A stretch of DNA of 64,000 bases, from NCBI GenBank assembly GCA_947489195.1, contig CANLCT010000012.1, positions 19,398 through 83,397 of the forward strand, read 5' to 3'. How positions within the stretch are numbered: position 1 is the first letter of the stretch; every line of letters begins with the position of its first letter. Shown here in pieces: positions 1 to 10,198 of the stretch. The notes under the pieces are model-generated. The model had not been told where the DNA came from. It saw nothing but the letters and a program-made list of their open reading frames with translations, and ran no database searches. Source of the DNA: an uncultured Aquimarina sp. (lineage in GTDB: Bacteria; Bacteroidota; Bacteroidia; Flavobacteriales; Flavobacteriaceae). A program made the position numbers and the translations under genes.

Positions 1-1050
1 ACAGCAGAATCTAAATTAGAAAGTATAAAGCCAGCAGATAAATCTAAATTATACAGATTAAAAGGATTAGCGTTTACAGGAAACAAAAGTGAGGCTACGC
101 TTGCAGATTATAAAACAGCTATTGAGGCTTACAATAAAGTACTTTCTTTAGAAAAAGCTACAAAAAGTATTAAATATACAGCAGAAGCTTTAGATGCTTT
201 GACTAAAATTAATTATGCTATAGAAGCTAAGGCAGGAGCTTCAATTAATAGTGGAGCATATATAGATGCTGCCCATATGTATGAATATTTATATAAGCAA
301 GATGCTAAGGATACTATCTATTTGTTTAACTCAGCTGTTAGTTATGTAAAAGCTAAAGAATATGATAAATCGTTAGAAGTATATCAAAAGTTGTTAAATA
401 TAGGTTACACAGGCAAAGGAACTAGTTATATAGCAACACATGTAGCCTCAGGAGAGGATCACGAAATACTGTCTAAAGCAGATATGGATGCTTTAATCGC
501 TAAAGGATCGTATAAAAATCCAAGAGAAGAAAAATTAGCATCTAAAAGAGGGATTATAGCAAAAGATATTGCACTAATATATATAGCTAAAGGTGATGAA
601 GCTAAAGCAACAGAGGCTTTTGTAGTAGCTAAACAAGAAAATCCTGATGATGAAAGTATTGTTGATTCTGAAGTGAATATGTATTTTGTTAAAGGTGCTG
701 AATTTACTAAAGTAAATGATAATGATAATGCTATAAAGTATTATCAAAAAGTATTAGCTATTAAACCGTCACACGCTGAAGCTAATTATAATATAGCAGC
801 TATTTTGTTACAAAAAGATGGACCTATAGTTGATGAAATTAATGCTTTAGGTAAAACAAAAGCAGCTGATAGTCAGTATCAATTACTTCGAAAACAGCGT
901 ATTGAAAATTTTAATGAGGCTATTCCTTATATGGAAAAGTATTTAGAATTAAAACCAGACGATAAGCTCTTTGCAGGTAATTTATTATCATTGTATAAAA
1001 TAGTAAAAAGTGATAAAACAGAAGCTTTTAAAGCTAAATTTGGTTTATAA
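1..1050 (+). CDS. TPR-repeat protein, 5' end outside the window
   Basis: The reading frame is open from base 1, so this is the C-terminal part (about 349 residues) of a longer gene; the TTG at 199 is internal. The protein is alpha-helical with TPR-like repeats, for example an AYIDAAHMYEYLYK unit and a clear repeat around NAIKYYQKVLAIKPSHAEANYN. Late in the protein, IPYMEKYLELKPDD is another TPR helix pair. TPR proteins are protein-interaction scaffolds; no partner is evident here, and the localisation is unknown because the N-terminus is missing. A strong hairpin terminator follows 30 bases after the stop, so the gene ends its transcript and is separate from the SusC gene downstream. Confidence 0.8.
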   Translation, partial: TAESKLESIKPADKSKLYRLKGLAFTGNKSEATLADYKTAIEAYNKVLSLEKATKSIKYTAEALDALTKINYAIEAKAGASINSGAYIDAAHMYEYLYKQDAKDTIYLFNSAVSYVKAKEYDKSLEVYQKLLNIGYTGKGTSYIATHVASGEDHEILSKADMDALIAKGSYKNPREEKLASKRGIIAKDIALIYIAKGDEAKATEAFVVAKQENPDDESIVDSEVNMYFVKGAEFTKVNDNDNAIKYYQKVLAIKPSHAEANYNIAAILLQKDGPIVDEINALGKTKAADSQYQLLRKQRIENFNEAIPYMEKYLELKPDDKLFAGNLLSLYKIVKSDKTEAFKAKFGL

Positions 1051-1078
1051 AACAATAACTTAATAATTTTATAATAAC

Positions 1079-1109
1079 AAAAAAGCCACTTAATAAAAGT
1101 GGCTTTTTT
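1079..1109 (+). terminator. Rho-independent terminator after the TPR gene
   Basis: Arms AAAAGCCACTT and AAGTGGCTTTT enclose a five-base AATAA loop and run into a T tract. The stem is perfect and contains the GCCAC/GTGGC core. The hairpin is nearly symmetric, but no gene reads towards it from the right. Confidence 0.85.
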
Positions 1110-1700
1110 GTTATTATATCAAAATAAATTGACTATTTCGAATATAAAATCTCCCTTTTTTATATTTTAAATGTCTTTATCTTCTTTTTTTTAATCATAA
1201 AATTGCCAATAAATAGATTTGTAATCAATGTTTTATGATTTTTTTTACATTTTTTTTAATTCCAAATAAGATTAAATATTGGTTATATTATAATAGATAA
1301 TATGATTTAAAAATCCGATAAAAGGAACGATGCGTGAGGAAGTGTGAAAAGCCTTTTTTATACTGATTTTCAGGATATTGATTATAATCTAAAAAGCTTT
1401 AAAAAGCTTTGTGTGTATTAATAGAAATCGTTTTTAAGAAAAAACGTGAATAGGAATGTGTCTATTTTTTGAATAGAAAGAAGACTTTTTTTAAGTTTTA
1501 AAATGTAGGATAATACGTCATTAATATTTTGTGAATTATATCTTTTTTATTGTCTTTTTTGCGAAATAAATAATTTAACGAAAACATTATAGTTAAATAT
1601 TCAATAAATTTTTAAATTTTTTAAAGTATCAATAATTTTTAGTTTTTAATATATTGCATATATAACGATATAGTGCAACTAACTATTAACTAAATTAACT
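1110..1700. other. 590-base AT-rich leader/promoter region of SusC1
   Basis: No gene is seen. The stretch is strongly AT-rich, with many T and A runs. It holds a small tandem duplication of AAAAAGCTTT at about 1391-1410, an AGTATCAAT site at 1625-1633 that recurs upstream of the alpha-galactosidase gene, and an inverted repeat at 1654-1678. No exact TAnnTTTG -7 box was found close to the SusC start; TATATTG at 1650-1656 is one base short. The length suggests a regulated promoter with a long untranslated leader. Confidence 0.6.
1654..1678. promoter_or_regulatory. Inverted repeat just upstream of SusC1, candidate operator
   Basis: The arms read TTGCATATAT and, on the other side of AACG, ATATAGTGCAA. 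The reverse complement of the right arm is TTGCACTATAT, so the arms match apart from one inserted base. The repeat ends 22 bases before the SusC1 start codon. Its size and position fit a dimeric regulator site or a leader hairpin; the binding protein is unknown. The GntR-type protein encoded from 10199 is a candidate. Confidence 0.45.
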
Positions 1701-4700
1701 ATGACTAAAAAAACTAACAAAAATTATTATTTTATAAAAAAACCAACGGTTTTTTTGCTGACTATGCTAAGTTCATCTGTGGCTTTTTCTGGTAATTCTA
1801 ATAATTATGGGTTTTTAAATAAAAATTTCATTAATAATATAATTACAAATGAAGTTACAGGAGTTGTAACAGATACTAATGGGCAACCATTACCTGGAGC
1901 AACAGTATTTATTAAAGGAACGAATAAAGGAACACAGACAGATTTTGATGGAAGATTTATACTTGATGTTAAAGAGGGGGATATTATAGCTATTTCTTAT
2001 GTGGGTTACGAAACTCAAGAAATATTGTTTAATGGACAACAAACTTTAAATGTGAGTTTACAAATATCCACCGATGCATTAACCGAAGTAGTAGTGGTTG
2101 GATATTCTAGTAAATCTACAAGGGATATTACAGGGTCTGTCGAAGTTGTAGATGTTGAAGAATTACAAAAAACAGCACCATTATCTATTGATCAAGCATT
2201 ACAAGGTCAAGCTTCAGGAGTTACAGTAGGTTCTGAAGGTGGACCTGGAGGAGGAGCTGCTGTTCGTATTCGAGGATTTTCATCATTAAATGGAACAGAT
2301 CCTTTATATGTTGTAGATGGAACACCTATTTCAGGTGGGATTAATGAATTAAATCCCTCAGATATAAAGTCTATACAAGTATTGAAAGATGCATCATCAG
2401 CTTCTATTTATGGAAATAGAGCAGCTAGTGGTGTTGTTATTGTTACAACAAAAAAAGGAAAACGTAATCAAAAAGCTAAATTGAGTTTAAATTCATGGGC
2501 AGGTATTGATTTTGTACCTAAAGGTGTTTTTCCTGACTTAGCAACACCTCAACAAATAGCTGATGCAGAATTTCAGAGGCAACGAAATCAAAATATTAGT
2601 AATCCAACTCATCCTCAATACGGGAATGGTAGTACACCTGTTTTACCAAACTTTATTATCCCAGAAAGAGCAAACACAGCTGATTTAAGTTTGTACAGTC
2701 CAAGTAATCCTATTTCTAGGGCAAATAAAGAAGGAACGGATTGGTTTGATGAGTATTTTAGCCCAGCAGTTGTACATAATACAAACATAAGTCTTTCTGG
2801 TGGTTCAAAAGATGCAACTTATTATGCCGGTTTAGGAATCTTAGATCAAGATGGAGTAGGTTTAGAAACTTATTATAGACGTTATAATGCAAGATTGAAT
2901 TCTGAATATTCTATAACTGATAAATTTAAGATTGGTCAAAATTTAAATTTTACTTATGCGCAGCGAGTAAGATTTGAAACAGACATTGATGCTGATGATA
3001 AAGGGTTAAATAATGCTATTTCAAATTTATATAGAATACATCCTTTGATTCCTGTACGAGATGTTTTTGGAGGTTTTTCAGGTACTTTAGCATCTGGGTT
3101 AGGAAATGGTAAGAATCCAATTGCGACTGCTATTCAAAATAGAGATAACAGGGATAATAGATTTAGAAATACAGGTAGTTTTTTTGCAGAATATGAGATT
3201 GTGAAAGGACTTAAAGCAAAAACTAATTTAGGAATCGATGTTTTATCTTCTGAAGCAAGAATTTTTAGACCAAGTAGACTTTTTGATGAAACTATTAGAG
3301 AAGGAAATACTTTAACGGAAACTTTTACAAGTAACACAAGTTTAACTTGGTTTAATACATTATCATATAATGAAACATTTGCTGAAAAACATGACTTTGG
3401 AGCATTAATAGGTTCAGAATTAGTAAGGAATAGGGCAAAAGGACTGCAAGCTATCGGAGTAAATTTAGTTTCAGAAGATATTGTTGATTCTCAATTTATC
3501 GATTTAGCTAGTTCATCTAGTGCTTCTGGAGGAGGTTTTAAAGATGCTCTATTTTCTGTATTTGGTAAAATAGATTATAAGTTTGATGATAAATATCTCT
3601 TTACGGCTACGTTAAGAAGAGACGCAACGAGTAGATTTGGATCTGAAGATGCTGATTTAAGGGTAGGTTATTTTCCTGCATTTAGTGCAGGTTGGAGGGT
3701 TTCTGGAGAAAGTTTTTTAGAGAATTCTGATGTTGTTACTAATTTACTATTAAAAGGAGGATATGGGGAAATCGGGAACCAAAGTATTCCAACAGGTTTA
3801 GATCAAAATAGAAGTGGTACAGATGATAGATTTGATTTCTATCCAGCTGGAGGTTCTTTAAGACAAGGTTTTGCATTAGCTAGTAAAGGTAATCCAAATA
3901 TAACTTGGGAAACAAAAGAAACTATTAATGTAGGTTTTGATTTAACACTATTAAATAAAATTGATATCGGGTTTGAATATTTTTCAACAACTACTAAAGA
4001 TATACTTTCTCAATTTTCATTAGATGCTACGGTGGTTGGTCAAAATAATATAATAGCTGACAATAAGGGAGAAATTTCAAATAATGGTTTTGATTTAAAT
4101 CTTGGTTTTAGAGATGAAACTTCAGGAGGTTTTTCATATAAGATTAATGCAAATATTTCTGCATATAAAAATGAAGTAGAATTTATTGATCCAGAAAATC
4201 CTGAAATATCTATATTTGGTTTAGAATATGCATTTATAGGTAGAATTAACAATACATTAAAAGGAGAACCAATAGCATCTTTTTATGGTTTACAATATGA
4301 AGGAATTGATTCTGAAGGAAGAGCCATATTTCAAAATGTAAATGGAGATGTAGATGCTGAAGGTAATCCAATTATTGATGGATTTGATAGACAAGTAATA
4401 GGTAATCCTCATCCTGATTTTACTTATGGGTTTACATTTAGCGCTGACTATAAAAATTTTGATTTTTCTTTATTTTTACAAGGCTCACAAGGTAACGATG
4501 TGTATAATTTAACTAAAGTTTTTACAGATACAGATTTATTTGCAGGAGCTAAATCATTAGACTATGTAAATGCTTGGACACCCACAAATACAAGTGCTAG
4601 AGTTCCTGCATTAGGAATAAATAGTCGATTTGCTTCAGAAGCAAATTCTTTTTTCGTAGAAGATGGGTCATTTTTGAGAATAAAGAATATTCAATTAGGA

Positions 4701-4946
4701 TATACTTTACCTAGAGCATTTTCGGAAACATTAAAGATAGATAAACTTCGAGTGTATGTGCAAGCTAAGAATATACATACTTTTACAAAATACTCAGGTT
4801 TAGATCCAGAAGTCTCAGTGAAAAATTTTGATAATACGGCAGATTTTAATAACCCTATAAGTAATAATGTAAGATCTTTAGGAGTAGACTCAGGAGTATA
4901 TCCAGTTTCTAGGTCAATTATTTTTGGAATAAATCTATCACTTTAA
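1701..4946 (+). CDS. SusC-like TonB-dependent outer-membrane transporter (first pair)
   Basis: This 1081-residue protein is an outer-membrane beta-barrel that imports oligosaccharides or other glycans, energised by TonB, with SusD as its lid. A hydrophobic leader (about 14-30) precedes a carboxypeptidase-regulatory-like domain at about 51-121 (VTGVVTDTNGQPLPGATV), a TonB-box-like segment LTEVVVVGY at about 128-135, a plug with the SIYGNRAASGVVIVTTKKG motif of the SusC/RagA family, and a long barrel. The C-terminal part has the family block FFVEDGSFLRIKNIQLGYTLP and ends in a typical aromatic/hydrophobic strand. SusD follows after 11 bases, so the two are co-transcribed. The substrate cannot be read from sequence; nearby genes suggest red-algal galactans or galactosides. 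Confidence 0.93.
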   Translation: MTKKTNKNYYFIKKPTVFLLTMLSSSVAFSGNSNNYGFLNKNFINNIITNEVTGVVTDTNGQPLPGATVFIKGTNKGTQTDFDGRFILDVKEGDIIAISYVGYETQEILFNGQQTLNVSLQISTDALTEVVVVGYSSKSTRDITGSVEVVDVEELQKTAPLSIDQALQGQASGVTVGSEGGPGGGAAVRIRGFSSLNGTDPLYVVDGTPISGGINELNPSDIKSIQVLKDASSASIYGNRAASGVVIVTTKKGKRNQKAKLSLNSWAGIDFVPKGVFPDLATPQQIADAEFQRQRNQNISNPTHPQYGNGSTPVLPNFIIPERANTADLSLYSPSNPISRANKEGTDWFDEYFSPAVVHNTNISLSGGSKDATYYAGLGILDQDGVGLETYYRRYNARLNSEYSITDKFKIGQNLNFTYAQRVRFETDIDADDKGLNNAISNLYRIHPLIPVRDVFGGFSGTLASGLGNGKNPIATAIQNRDNRDNRFRNTGSFFAEYEIVKGLKAKTNLGIDVLSSEARIFRPSRLFDETIREGNTLTETFTSNTSLTWFNTLSYNETFAEKHDFGALIGSELVRNRAKGLQAIGVNLVSEDIVDSQFIDLASSSSASGGGFKDALFSVFGKIDYKFDDKYLFTATLRRDATSRFGSEDADLRVGYFPAFSAGWRVSGESFLENSDVVTNLLLKGGYGEIGNQSIPTGLDQNRSGTDDRFDFYPAGGSLRQGFALASKGNPNITWETKETINVGFDLTLLNKIDIGFEYFSTTTKDILSQFSLDATVVGQNNIIADNKGEISNNGFDLNLGFRDETSGGFSYKINANISAYKNEVEFIDPENPEISIFGLEYAFIGRINNTLKGEPIASFYGLQYEGIDSEGRAIFQNVNGDVDAEGNPIIDGFDRQVIGNPHPDFTYGFTFSADYKNFDFSLFLQGSQGNDVYNLTKVFTDTDLFAGAKSLDYVNAWTPTNTSARVPALGINSRFASEANSFFVEDGSFLRIKNIQLGYTLPRAFSETLKIDKLRVYVQAKNIHTFTKYSGLDPEVSVKNFDNTADFNNPISNNVRSLGVDSGVYPVSRSIIFGINLSL

Positions 4947-4957
4947 ATAAAAAAAAT

Positions 4958-6712
4958 ATGAAAAAAATAGGAATAATATTATTATCATTTTTGTTATTTA
5001 ACAGTTGTGATAATGAGGTGGATATAGACCCGCAAGCATCAATTTCTGATGATCTTTTAGAAAGTGATCAATCCTTGCTTGAAGGTATATTAATTGCAGC
5101 TTATGCTGTTTTAGATGGAAATTTAGATAATGCAGATGTTTGGAGAGCAGCGCCATCAAATTGGGTATACGGAGAGGTAACTTCAGATAATGCTTATAAA
5201 GGGAGTGAGCCTAATGATGCAGCAGAAATTAATCAATTTGAGTTTTATCAACCATTAGCATCTAATTCATTTTTACGTGTAAAATGGCGAGCGTTGTATG
5301 AAGGAGTTTTTCGATCAAATAAAGCTATAAATGGAATTAGAAGTTCATTTCAAACAGGAAGTATTTCTCAAGCTGAAAATAATAGATTATTAGGAGAAGC
5401 TCGTTTTTTAAGAGGGCATTATCATTTTGAGGCTAAAAAAATGTGGAATAAAATACCATATGTTGATGAAAATGCTGTTGAAAGTGTTGCTAATAAAATA
5501 GATGTTTGGGATGAGATTGAAGCGGATTTTCAAGCAGCAATAGATTTATTACCGAATAGTAATGATGAAGGTAGAGTGAATAAGTGGACAGCAATGGCAT
5601 ATATGGCAAAAGTACATATGTATCAATTAGACTATGATAGCGCTAAAGTGTTATTAGATAGAGTTATTAATGAAGGACCATATCAATTGAATCCTTTATT
5701 TAGTGATAATTTTAATGCTGAGAAAAATAACAATTCTGAGAGTGTTTTTGCAGTTCAATATATTGTAAATGACAATTCAGAAAATGATAGTAATGGGCGT
5801 TGGGGAGATATTTTAAATTTTCCACAAACTAATGAAGCAGGAGGAGGCTGTTGTGGCTTTTTTCAACCCTCACAAAACTTGGTAAATGCTTTTAAAACAG
5901 ATGCTTCAGGGTTGCCTTTGTTGGATGCATTTAATGAAGTAGATGTAACTAGTGAAGAACAACAATTTAATAAGTTTTTATCAGAAAATGATAATGATGA
6001 TACTGGTTATGATGTAACTTTTGTTCCGGAACCAGGTACTTTAGATCCACGTTTGGATAGAACAGTTGGAAGAAGAGGAATAGATTATCAAGGTTTTGGA
6101 ATGCACAAAGGACGTAGTTGGATTAGGGATATGTCAAATGGAGGTTCTTTTTTACCTAAAAAAAATGTTCACAGAGCAGATCAATTAGGATCTCAATCTA
6201 CTAGTGGTGGAGCTTGGGCTGCAAATGTAAATCAATTAAATTATGTAGTGATTCGTCTAGCAGAAGTGATCTTATGGAGAGCAGAAATTGCTGCCTTTGA
6301 AGGAGATTTGGGTAAAGCAGTCGAATTGGTAGATATGATAAGAGCGAGAGCAAGTAATCCTGAAGATTTTGTTAAAGAAGAAGATGGAGAAACTCCTGCA
6401 GCAAGTTATTTAGTTGCAGAATATGGCACATTTGATAATCAAGAGCAAGCTATTGCTGCTGTAGCTCATGAACAGCGCATTGAGTTAGCTATGGAAGGAC
6501 ATCGCTTTTTTGAATTAGTACGTCAAAATAGAGCAGCAGAAGTATTAGAAAAGTATTTAAGTGATGAACAATCTAAATTAACTTCAAATGACTTAAAAGG
6601 TTTTGTTAAAAGGAATCATTTGACAGGAGTTAATTATACTTCAGGGAATGAATATTTCCCTATACCGCAAAGTGTTATTGATGAATCTGGTGGTGTTATC
6701 ACCCAAAATTAA
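4958..6712 (+). CDS. SusD/RagB-like substrate-binding lipoprotein (first pair)
   Basis: This 584-residue outer-membrane lipoprotein is the lid that captures substrate for the preceding SusC. The signal peptide ends in a lipobox FNSC with the acylated cysteine at residue 17. The SusD N-terminal helical (TPR-like) region includes LLGEARFLRGHYHFEAKKMW, and the C-terminal RagB/SusD block includes HEQRIELAMEGHRFFELVRQN and YFPIPQSVIDESGG. It starts 11 bases after SusC1 and ends before a hairpin terminator, making SusC1-SusD1 one unit. An unusual CCGFF stretch lies in the middle of the protein. The ligand is unknown. Confidence 0.93.
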   Translation: MKKIGIILLSFLLFNSCDNEVDIDPQASISDDLLESDQSLLEGILIAAYAVLDGNLDNADVWRAAPSNWVYGEVTSDNAYKGSEPNDAAEINQFEFYQPLASNSFLRVKWRALYEGVFRSNKAINGIRSSFQTGSISQAENNRLLGEARFLRGHYHFEAKKMWNKIPYVDENAVESVANKIDVWDEIEADFQAAIDLLPNSNDEGRVNKWTAMAYMAKVHMYQLDYDSAKVLLDRVINEGPYQLNPLFSDNFNAEKNNNSESVFAVQYIVNDNSENDSNGRWGDILNFPQTNEAGGGCCGFFQPSQNLVNAFKTDASGLPLLDAFNEVDVTSEEQQFNKFLSENDNDDTGYDVTFVPEPGTLDPRLDRTVGRRGIDYQGFGMHKGRSWIRDMSNGGSFLPKKNVHRADQLGSQSTSGGAWAANVNQLNYVVIRLAEVILWRAEIAAFEGDLGKAVELVDMIRARASNPEDFVKEEDGETPAASYLVAEYGTFDNQEQAIAAVAHEQRIELAMEGHRFFELVRQNRAAEVLEKYLSDEQSKLTSNDLKGFVKRNHLTGVNYTSGNEYFPIPQSVIDESGGVITQN

Positions 6713-6740
6713 TTCAATTACGTAGTTTAGTAATTAAGTA

Positions 6741-6775
6741 AGAGTCTCTAGCATTTATTTGCTAGAGGCTTTTGA
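6741..6775 (+). terminator. Rho-independent terminator after SusD1
   Basis: Arms AGTCTCTAGCA and TGCTAGAGGCT (one T-G wobble) close a TTTATT loop and run into TTTTG. It lies between SusD1 and the next gene, so that gene is probably transcribed separately or by read-through. Confidence 0.75.
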
Positions 6776-6807
6776 TTTATATATTTTTAAGAAAATAAAC
6801 TTATACT

Positions 6808-9800
6808 TTGAAATCCATAATATACATTTACAAATTTTTTATTGCATTTTTGTTCGTATCATTTTTTTCTTGTAAAAATGATATAAATAAAGAAAAGCAA
6901 TTCAATCAATTATCGTACAAAAAAACGGCTATTGACTTTAAAAATATTCTTACAGAAACAGATTCATTAAATTATTTCACCTATTCATATTTGTATATGG
7001 GGGGGGGAGTTGCCGTTGGCGATATTAATAATGATGGTTTAGATGATTTATTTTTTACAGGGAATCAAGTTTCCAATAAATTGTATTTAAATAAAGGGAA
7101 TTTGCAATTTGTAGATGTTACAAATAAAGCAGGAGTAGGGGGTAGCAAAAAATGGTATACAGGAGTAACAATAGCAGATGTTAATAATGATGGTTTTTTA
7201 GATATTTATACTTGTGTAGCAGGAAAAAGTGGAGATAAAAAAAATGAACTTTATATTAATAATAAGGATAATACATTTACTGAAAGCGCAGAAAAATATG
7301 GATTAGCAAATGTAGGTAATAGTGTTCAAGCTACTTTTTTTGATTATGATAAAGATGGAGATTTAGATGCATATATAGCAAACTACCCACCAACTTCATT
7401 TAATGCATCCAACACATATTATGGTTTTAAAATGCGAGATGTTAGTGATGTAGACTCAGATAAATTATATCGTAATGATGGTGACAAATTTGTAGATGTA
7501 AGTGAGCAGGCTGGTGTAGCTTCGTTTGGTTTAAGTTTAAGTGCCACTGTTGCAGATTTAAATAATGATAGTTGGCCCGATATATATGTTTCAAATGATT
7601 TTTCTACACCCGATTATTTATACATAAATAATCAAGACGGAACATTTTCTGAACAAATGAAAAATGCAACTAGGCAAACTTCATTTTATGGTATGGGAGT
7701 AGATATTGCAGATTATAACAATGATGGTCTTTTAGATATTTTACAAGTAGATATGTCTGCTCAAAATAACAGACGTTCTAAAGCAAATATGGCAAGTATG
7801 AATCCTGCTTTATTTTGGGGTACAGTTAATGCTGGTTTTGGTTATCAATATATGCAAAATAGTTTGCAATTAAATCGAGGTAATGTACAAAAAGATACTA
7901 CTATCCCCCATTTTAGTAATACATCTCGTTTAGCAGGAATTTCATCTACAGACTGGAGTTGGGGACCTCTATTTGCAGATTTTGACAATGATGGTTGGAA
8001 AGATATTTTTATTTCTAATGGAACACGACGTGAAATTAATAATAGAGATTATTTTGTCAAAATATCAAAATCAAAAAATAAAAAAGATAGCTTATTACAG
8101 AAAGCAATAGCTATCCCTTCGGAAAAAATTGAAAATTTTATTTTAAAAAATAATAAAGACTTGTCATTTAGTAAAATGAATGAAGCATGGGGGGTTACTT
8201 ATTCTGGTTTTTCTAATGGCTGTGCTTATAGTGATTTGGATAATGACGGAGATTTAGATATTATAGTGAATAACATTGATGATTATGCCTCTGTTTTTGA
8301 AAATAAAAATAAAGCAAAGAATAATTATTTATCGGTAAGTTTTAAAGGAATAAGTAAAAATAAATTTGGAATAGGTACACGTGTTACGATAATTACGGAT
8401 TTAACAAAACAAGTAGGTGAATTAACGCAAACACGAGGTTTTCAATCGGCCGTTGCACCAAAACTTCATTTTGGGGTTGGACAAGCCACGTTGATTGATT
8501 CTTTGTTAATTGATTGGCCTAATGGCAAACAAGAGATACGTACAAGTATAAAAGCAAATCAACATCTCCAAATTAGTTATGATGTTACGAATACTTCAGA
8601 AAAAAAAGAGATAGTAAGTAATTCCTTAGGTAAAATGTTTACTAGCTTTTTAAAGGATACAATTTTAAAACATAAGCATACAGAAAATCGATTTAATGAT
8701 TTTAAGTTTCAAGTTTTACTGCCTCATAAATTATCGAATTTAGGTCCGGCACTTGCTGTAGCAGATGTAAATGGTGATGGTAAAGAAGATATATTTGTGG
8801 GAGGTGCTAAAGATTTTTCAGGAAGTTTGTACCTACAAGGAGTAAAGGGATTCAAAAATACTCAAGAAGAATTATGGGATACTGAAAAGAAATATGAAGA
8901 TGTGAAAGCGGCATTCATTGATTTTGATAATGACGGAGATCAGGATTTGTATGTAGTAAGTGGAGGTTATGAATTTTCGCCCAAAAGTGAATTTTTAAAA
9001 GATCGAATATATAGTAATGATGGAAGTGGAAATTTTACGAAAGTTATAGAAGCTTTACCCGATTTTTTAATTAGTGGAGGAATAGTAGCAGCAGCAGATT
9101 ATGATAAGGATAATGATTTAGATATTTTTGTAGGAGGAAGGTTAGTGCCAGGTAATTATCCAACAGCCGCAACTAGTTTATTATTAAAAAACAAGAGCAC
9201 ATCAACCAAAATTAGTTTTGAAAATGATGAAGAATCAGTATTTAATGATATAGGAATGGTAACAGGAGTTGAGTGGTTTGATTATAATAATGATAATTGG
9301 TTGGATTTAGTAGTTGTGGGAGAGTGGATGACTCCTCAAATTTTTAAAAATGTAAAGGGTACATTAATAAATGTAACAAATGATTTAGGACTAACTAATT
9401 TTCATGGTTGGTGGAATACAGTAAAAGCGGCAGATTTTGATAATGATGGTGATTTGGATTTTGTAGTAGGTAATTTAGGGTTAAATTATAAGTACAAAGC
9501 ATCTGCAGAAAAAACATTTGACATGTATGTAAATGATTTTGATAAAAATAAACAGAATGATATTGTATTAAGTTATTATAACGAAGGCAAGCAATATCCA
9601 GTTAGAGGGCGCGAATGTTCTAGTCAACAAATACCAACAATAAAACGCAAATTCAAAAATTATGATTCATTTTCTAAAGCAACTGTTTTGGATGTTTATG
9701 GCGAAAAGAATATTGAAAATTCAATACATTATAAAGTAGAAACTTTTGCTCATACTTATTTTGAAAATGTTTCGGGTAAGTTTATTGCGCATGAACTGCC

Positions 9801-10107
9801 TAAACTTTCGCAATTGTCTTCAGTAAATCAAATACTTATTGAAGACTATACAAATGATGGTTTTTTAGATATTCTAATAGCAGGGAATTTACATGAGTCT
9901 GAAGTTGAAACACCAAGAAATGATGCTAGTATAGGTTTATTGCTAGTAAATAATAAACAAGGGAATTTTAATGCGGTTACTTCTAAACAAAGTGGTTTTT
10001 ATGCTTCTGGAAATATAAAGGAATTAGCTACAATAAAAATAAAAGATGCAATTTACACTATAGCAGTAAAAAACAACGATTATTTACAATTTATAAAGCA
10101 CAATTAA
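6808..10107 (+). CDS. CRTAC1-like lipoprotein with FG-GAP/VCBS repeats and an ASPIC/UnbV domain
   Basis: This is a 1099-residue surface lipoprotein. The TTG start at 6808 is accepted because it gives an intact lipoprotein signal peptide with lipobox FFSC (cysteine 22) and no ATG lies before that peptide. Calcium-binding FG-GAP/VCBS motifs of the form DxNNDGxxD recur many times (GDINNDGLDDLFFTGN, ADVNNDGFLDIY, FDFDNDGDLDF-like), giving a predicted beta-propeller at about 60-500 and a second from about 640. An ASPIC/UnbV domain lies between, at about 512-592 (FGIGTRVTI to the WPNGKQEI segment). Proteins of this family often sit beside SusC/SusD genes in Bacteroidota, but no enzymatic role is established; glycan or protein binding at the surface is plausible. 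A run of nine G (6999-7007) lies in the coding sequence. Confidence 0.85.
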   Translation: MKSIIYIYKFFIAFLFVSFFSCKNDINKEKQFNQLSYKKTAIDFKNILTETDSLNYFTYSYLYMGGGVAVGDINNDGLDDLFFTGNQVSNKLYLNKGNLQFVDVTNKAGVGGSKKWYTGVTIADVNNDGFLDIYTCVAGKSGDKKNELYINNKDNTFTESAEKYGLANVGNSVQATFFDYDKDGDLDAYIANYPPTSFNASNTYYGFKMRDVSDVDSDKLYRNDGDKFVDVSEQAGVASFGLSLSATVADLNNDSWPDIYVSNDFSTPDYLYINNQDGTFSEQMKNATRQTSFYGMGVDIADYNNDGLLDILQVDMSAQNNRRSKANMASMNPALFWGTVNAGFGYQYMQNSLQLNRGNVQKDTTIPHFSNTSRLAGISSTDWSWGPLFADFDNDGWKDIFISNGTRREINNRDYFVKISKSKNKKDSLLQKAIAIPSEKIENFILKNNKDLSFSKMNEAWGVTYSGFSNGCAYSDLDNDGDLDIIVNNIDDYASVFENKNKAKNNYLSVSFKGISKNKFGIGTRVTIITDLTKQVGELTQTRGFQSAVAPKLHFGVGQATLIDSLLIDWPNGKQEIRTSIKANQHLQISYDVTNTSEKKEIVSNSLGKMFTSFLKDTILKHKHTENRFNDFKFQVLLPHKLSNLGPALAVADVNGDGKEDIFVGGAKDFSGSLYLQGVKGFKNTQEELWDTEKKYEDVKAAFIDFDNDGDQDLYVVSGGYEFSPKSEFLKDRIYSNDGSGNFTKVIEALPDFLISGGIVAAADYDKDNDLDIFVGGRLVPGNYPTAATSLLLKNKSTSTKISFENDEESVFNDIGMVTGVEWFDYNNDNWLDLVVVGEWMTPQIFKNVKGTLINVTNDLGLTNFHGWWNTVKAADFDNDGDLDFVVGNLGLNYKYKASAEKTFDMYVNDFDKNKQNDIVLSYYNEGKQYPVRGRECSSQQIPTIKRKFKNYDSFSKATVLDVYGEKNIENSIHYKVETFAHTYFENVSGKFIAHELPKLSQLSSVNQILIEDYTNDGFLDILIAGNLHESEVETPRNDASIGLLLVNNKQGNFNAVTSKQSGFYASGNIKELATIKIKDAIYTIAVKNNDYLQFIKHN
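6999..7007. repeat. G9 homopolymer inside the CRTAC1-like gene
   Basis: Nine consecutive G bases encode part of the MGGG segment near residue 65. Neighbouring glycine codons mostly end in A or T, so GGG GGG GG is out of character for this AT-rich gene. Such runs are prone to slippage; a one-base change would truncate the lipoprotein shortly after its signal peptide. Confidence 0.8.
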
Positions 10108-10198
10108 TTATCTCAAATTTTTTAAACTAGCTTTTATAGTCTAAATTCGTGAAAAATGGATACCTTTTTTAAAAGAGTACTTGTTATCTTTTTTGCTT

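Noticed and set aside
10181..10198. TTG start extending the GntR-type regulator by six residues
   Set aside because: The ATG at 10199 starts directly at the family N-terminus; the extra residues (LSFLL) are not conserved-looking.
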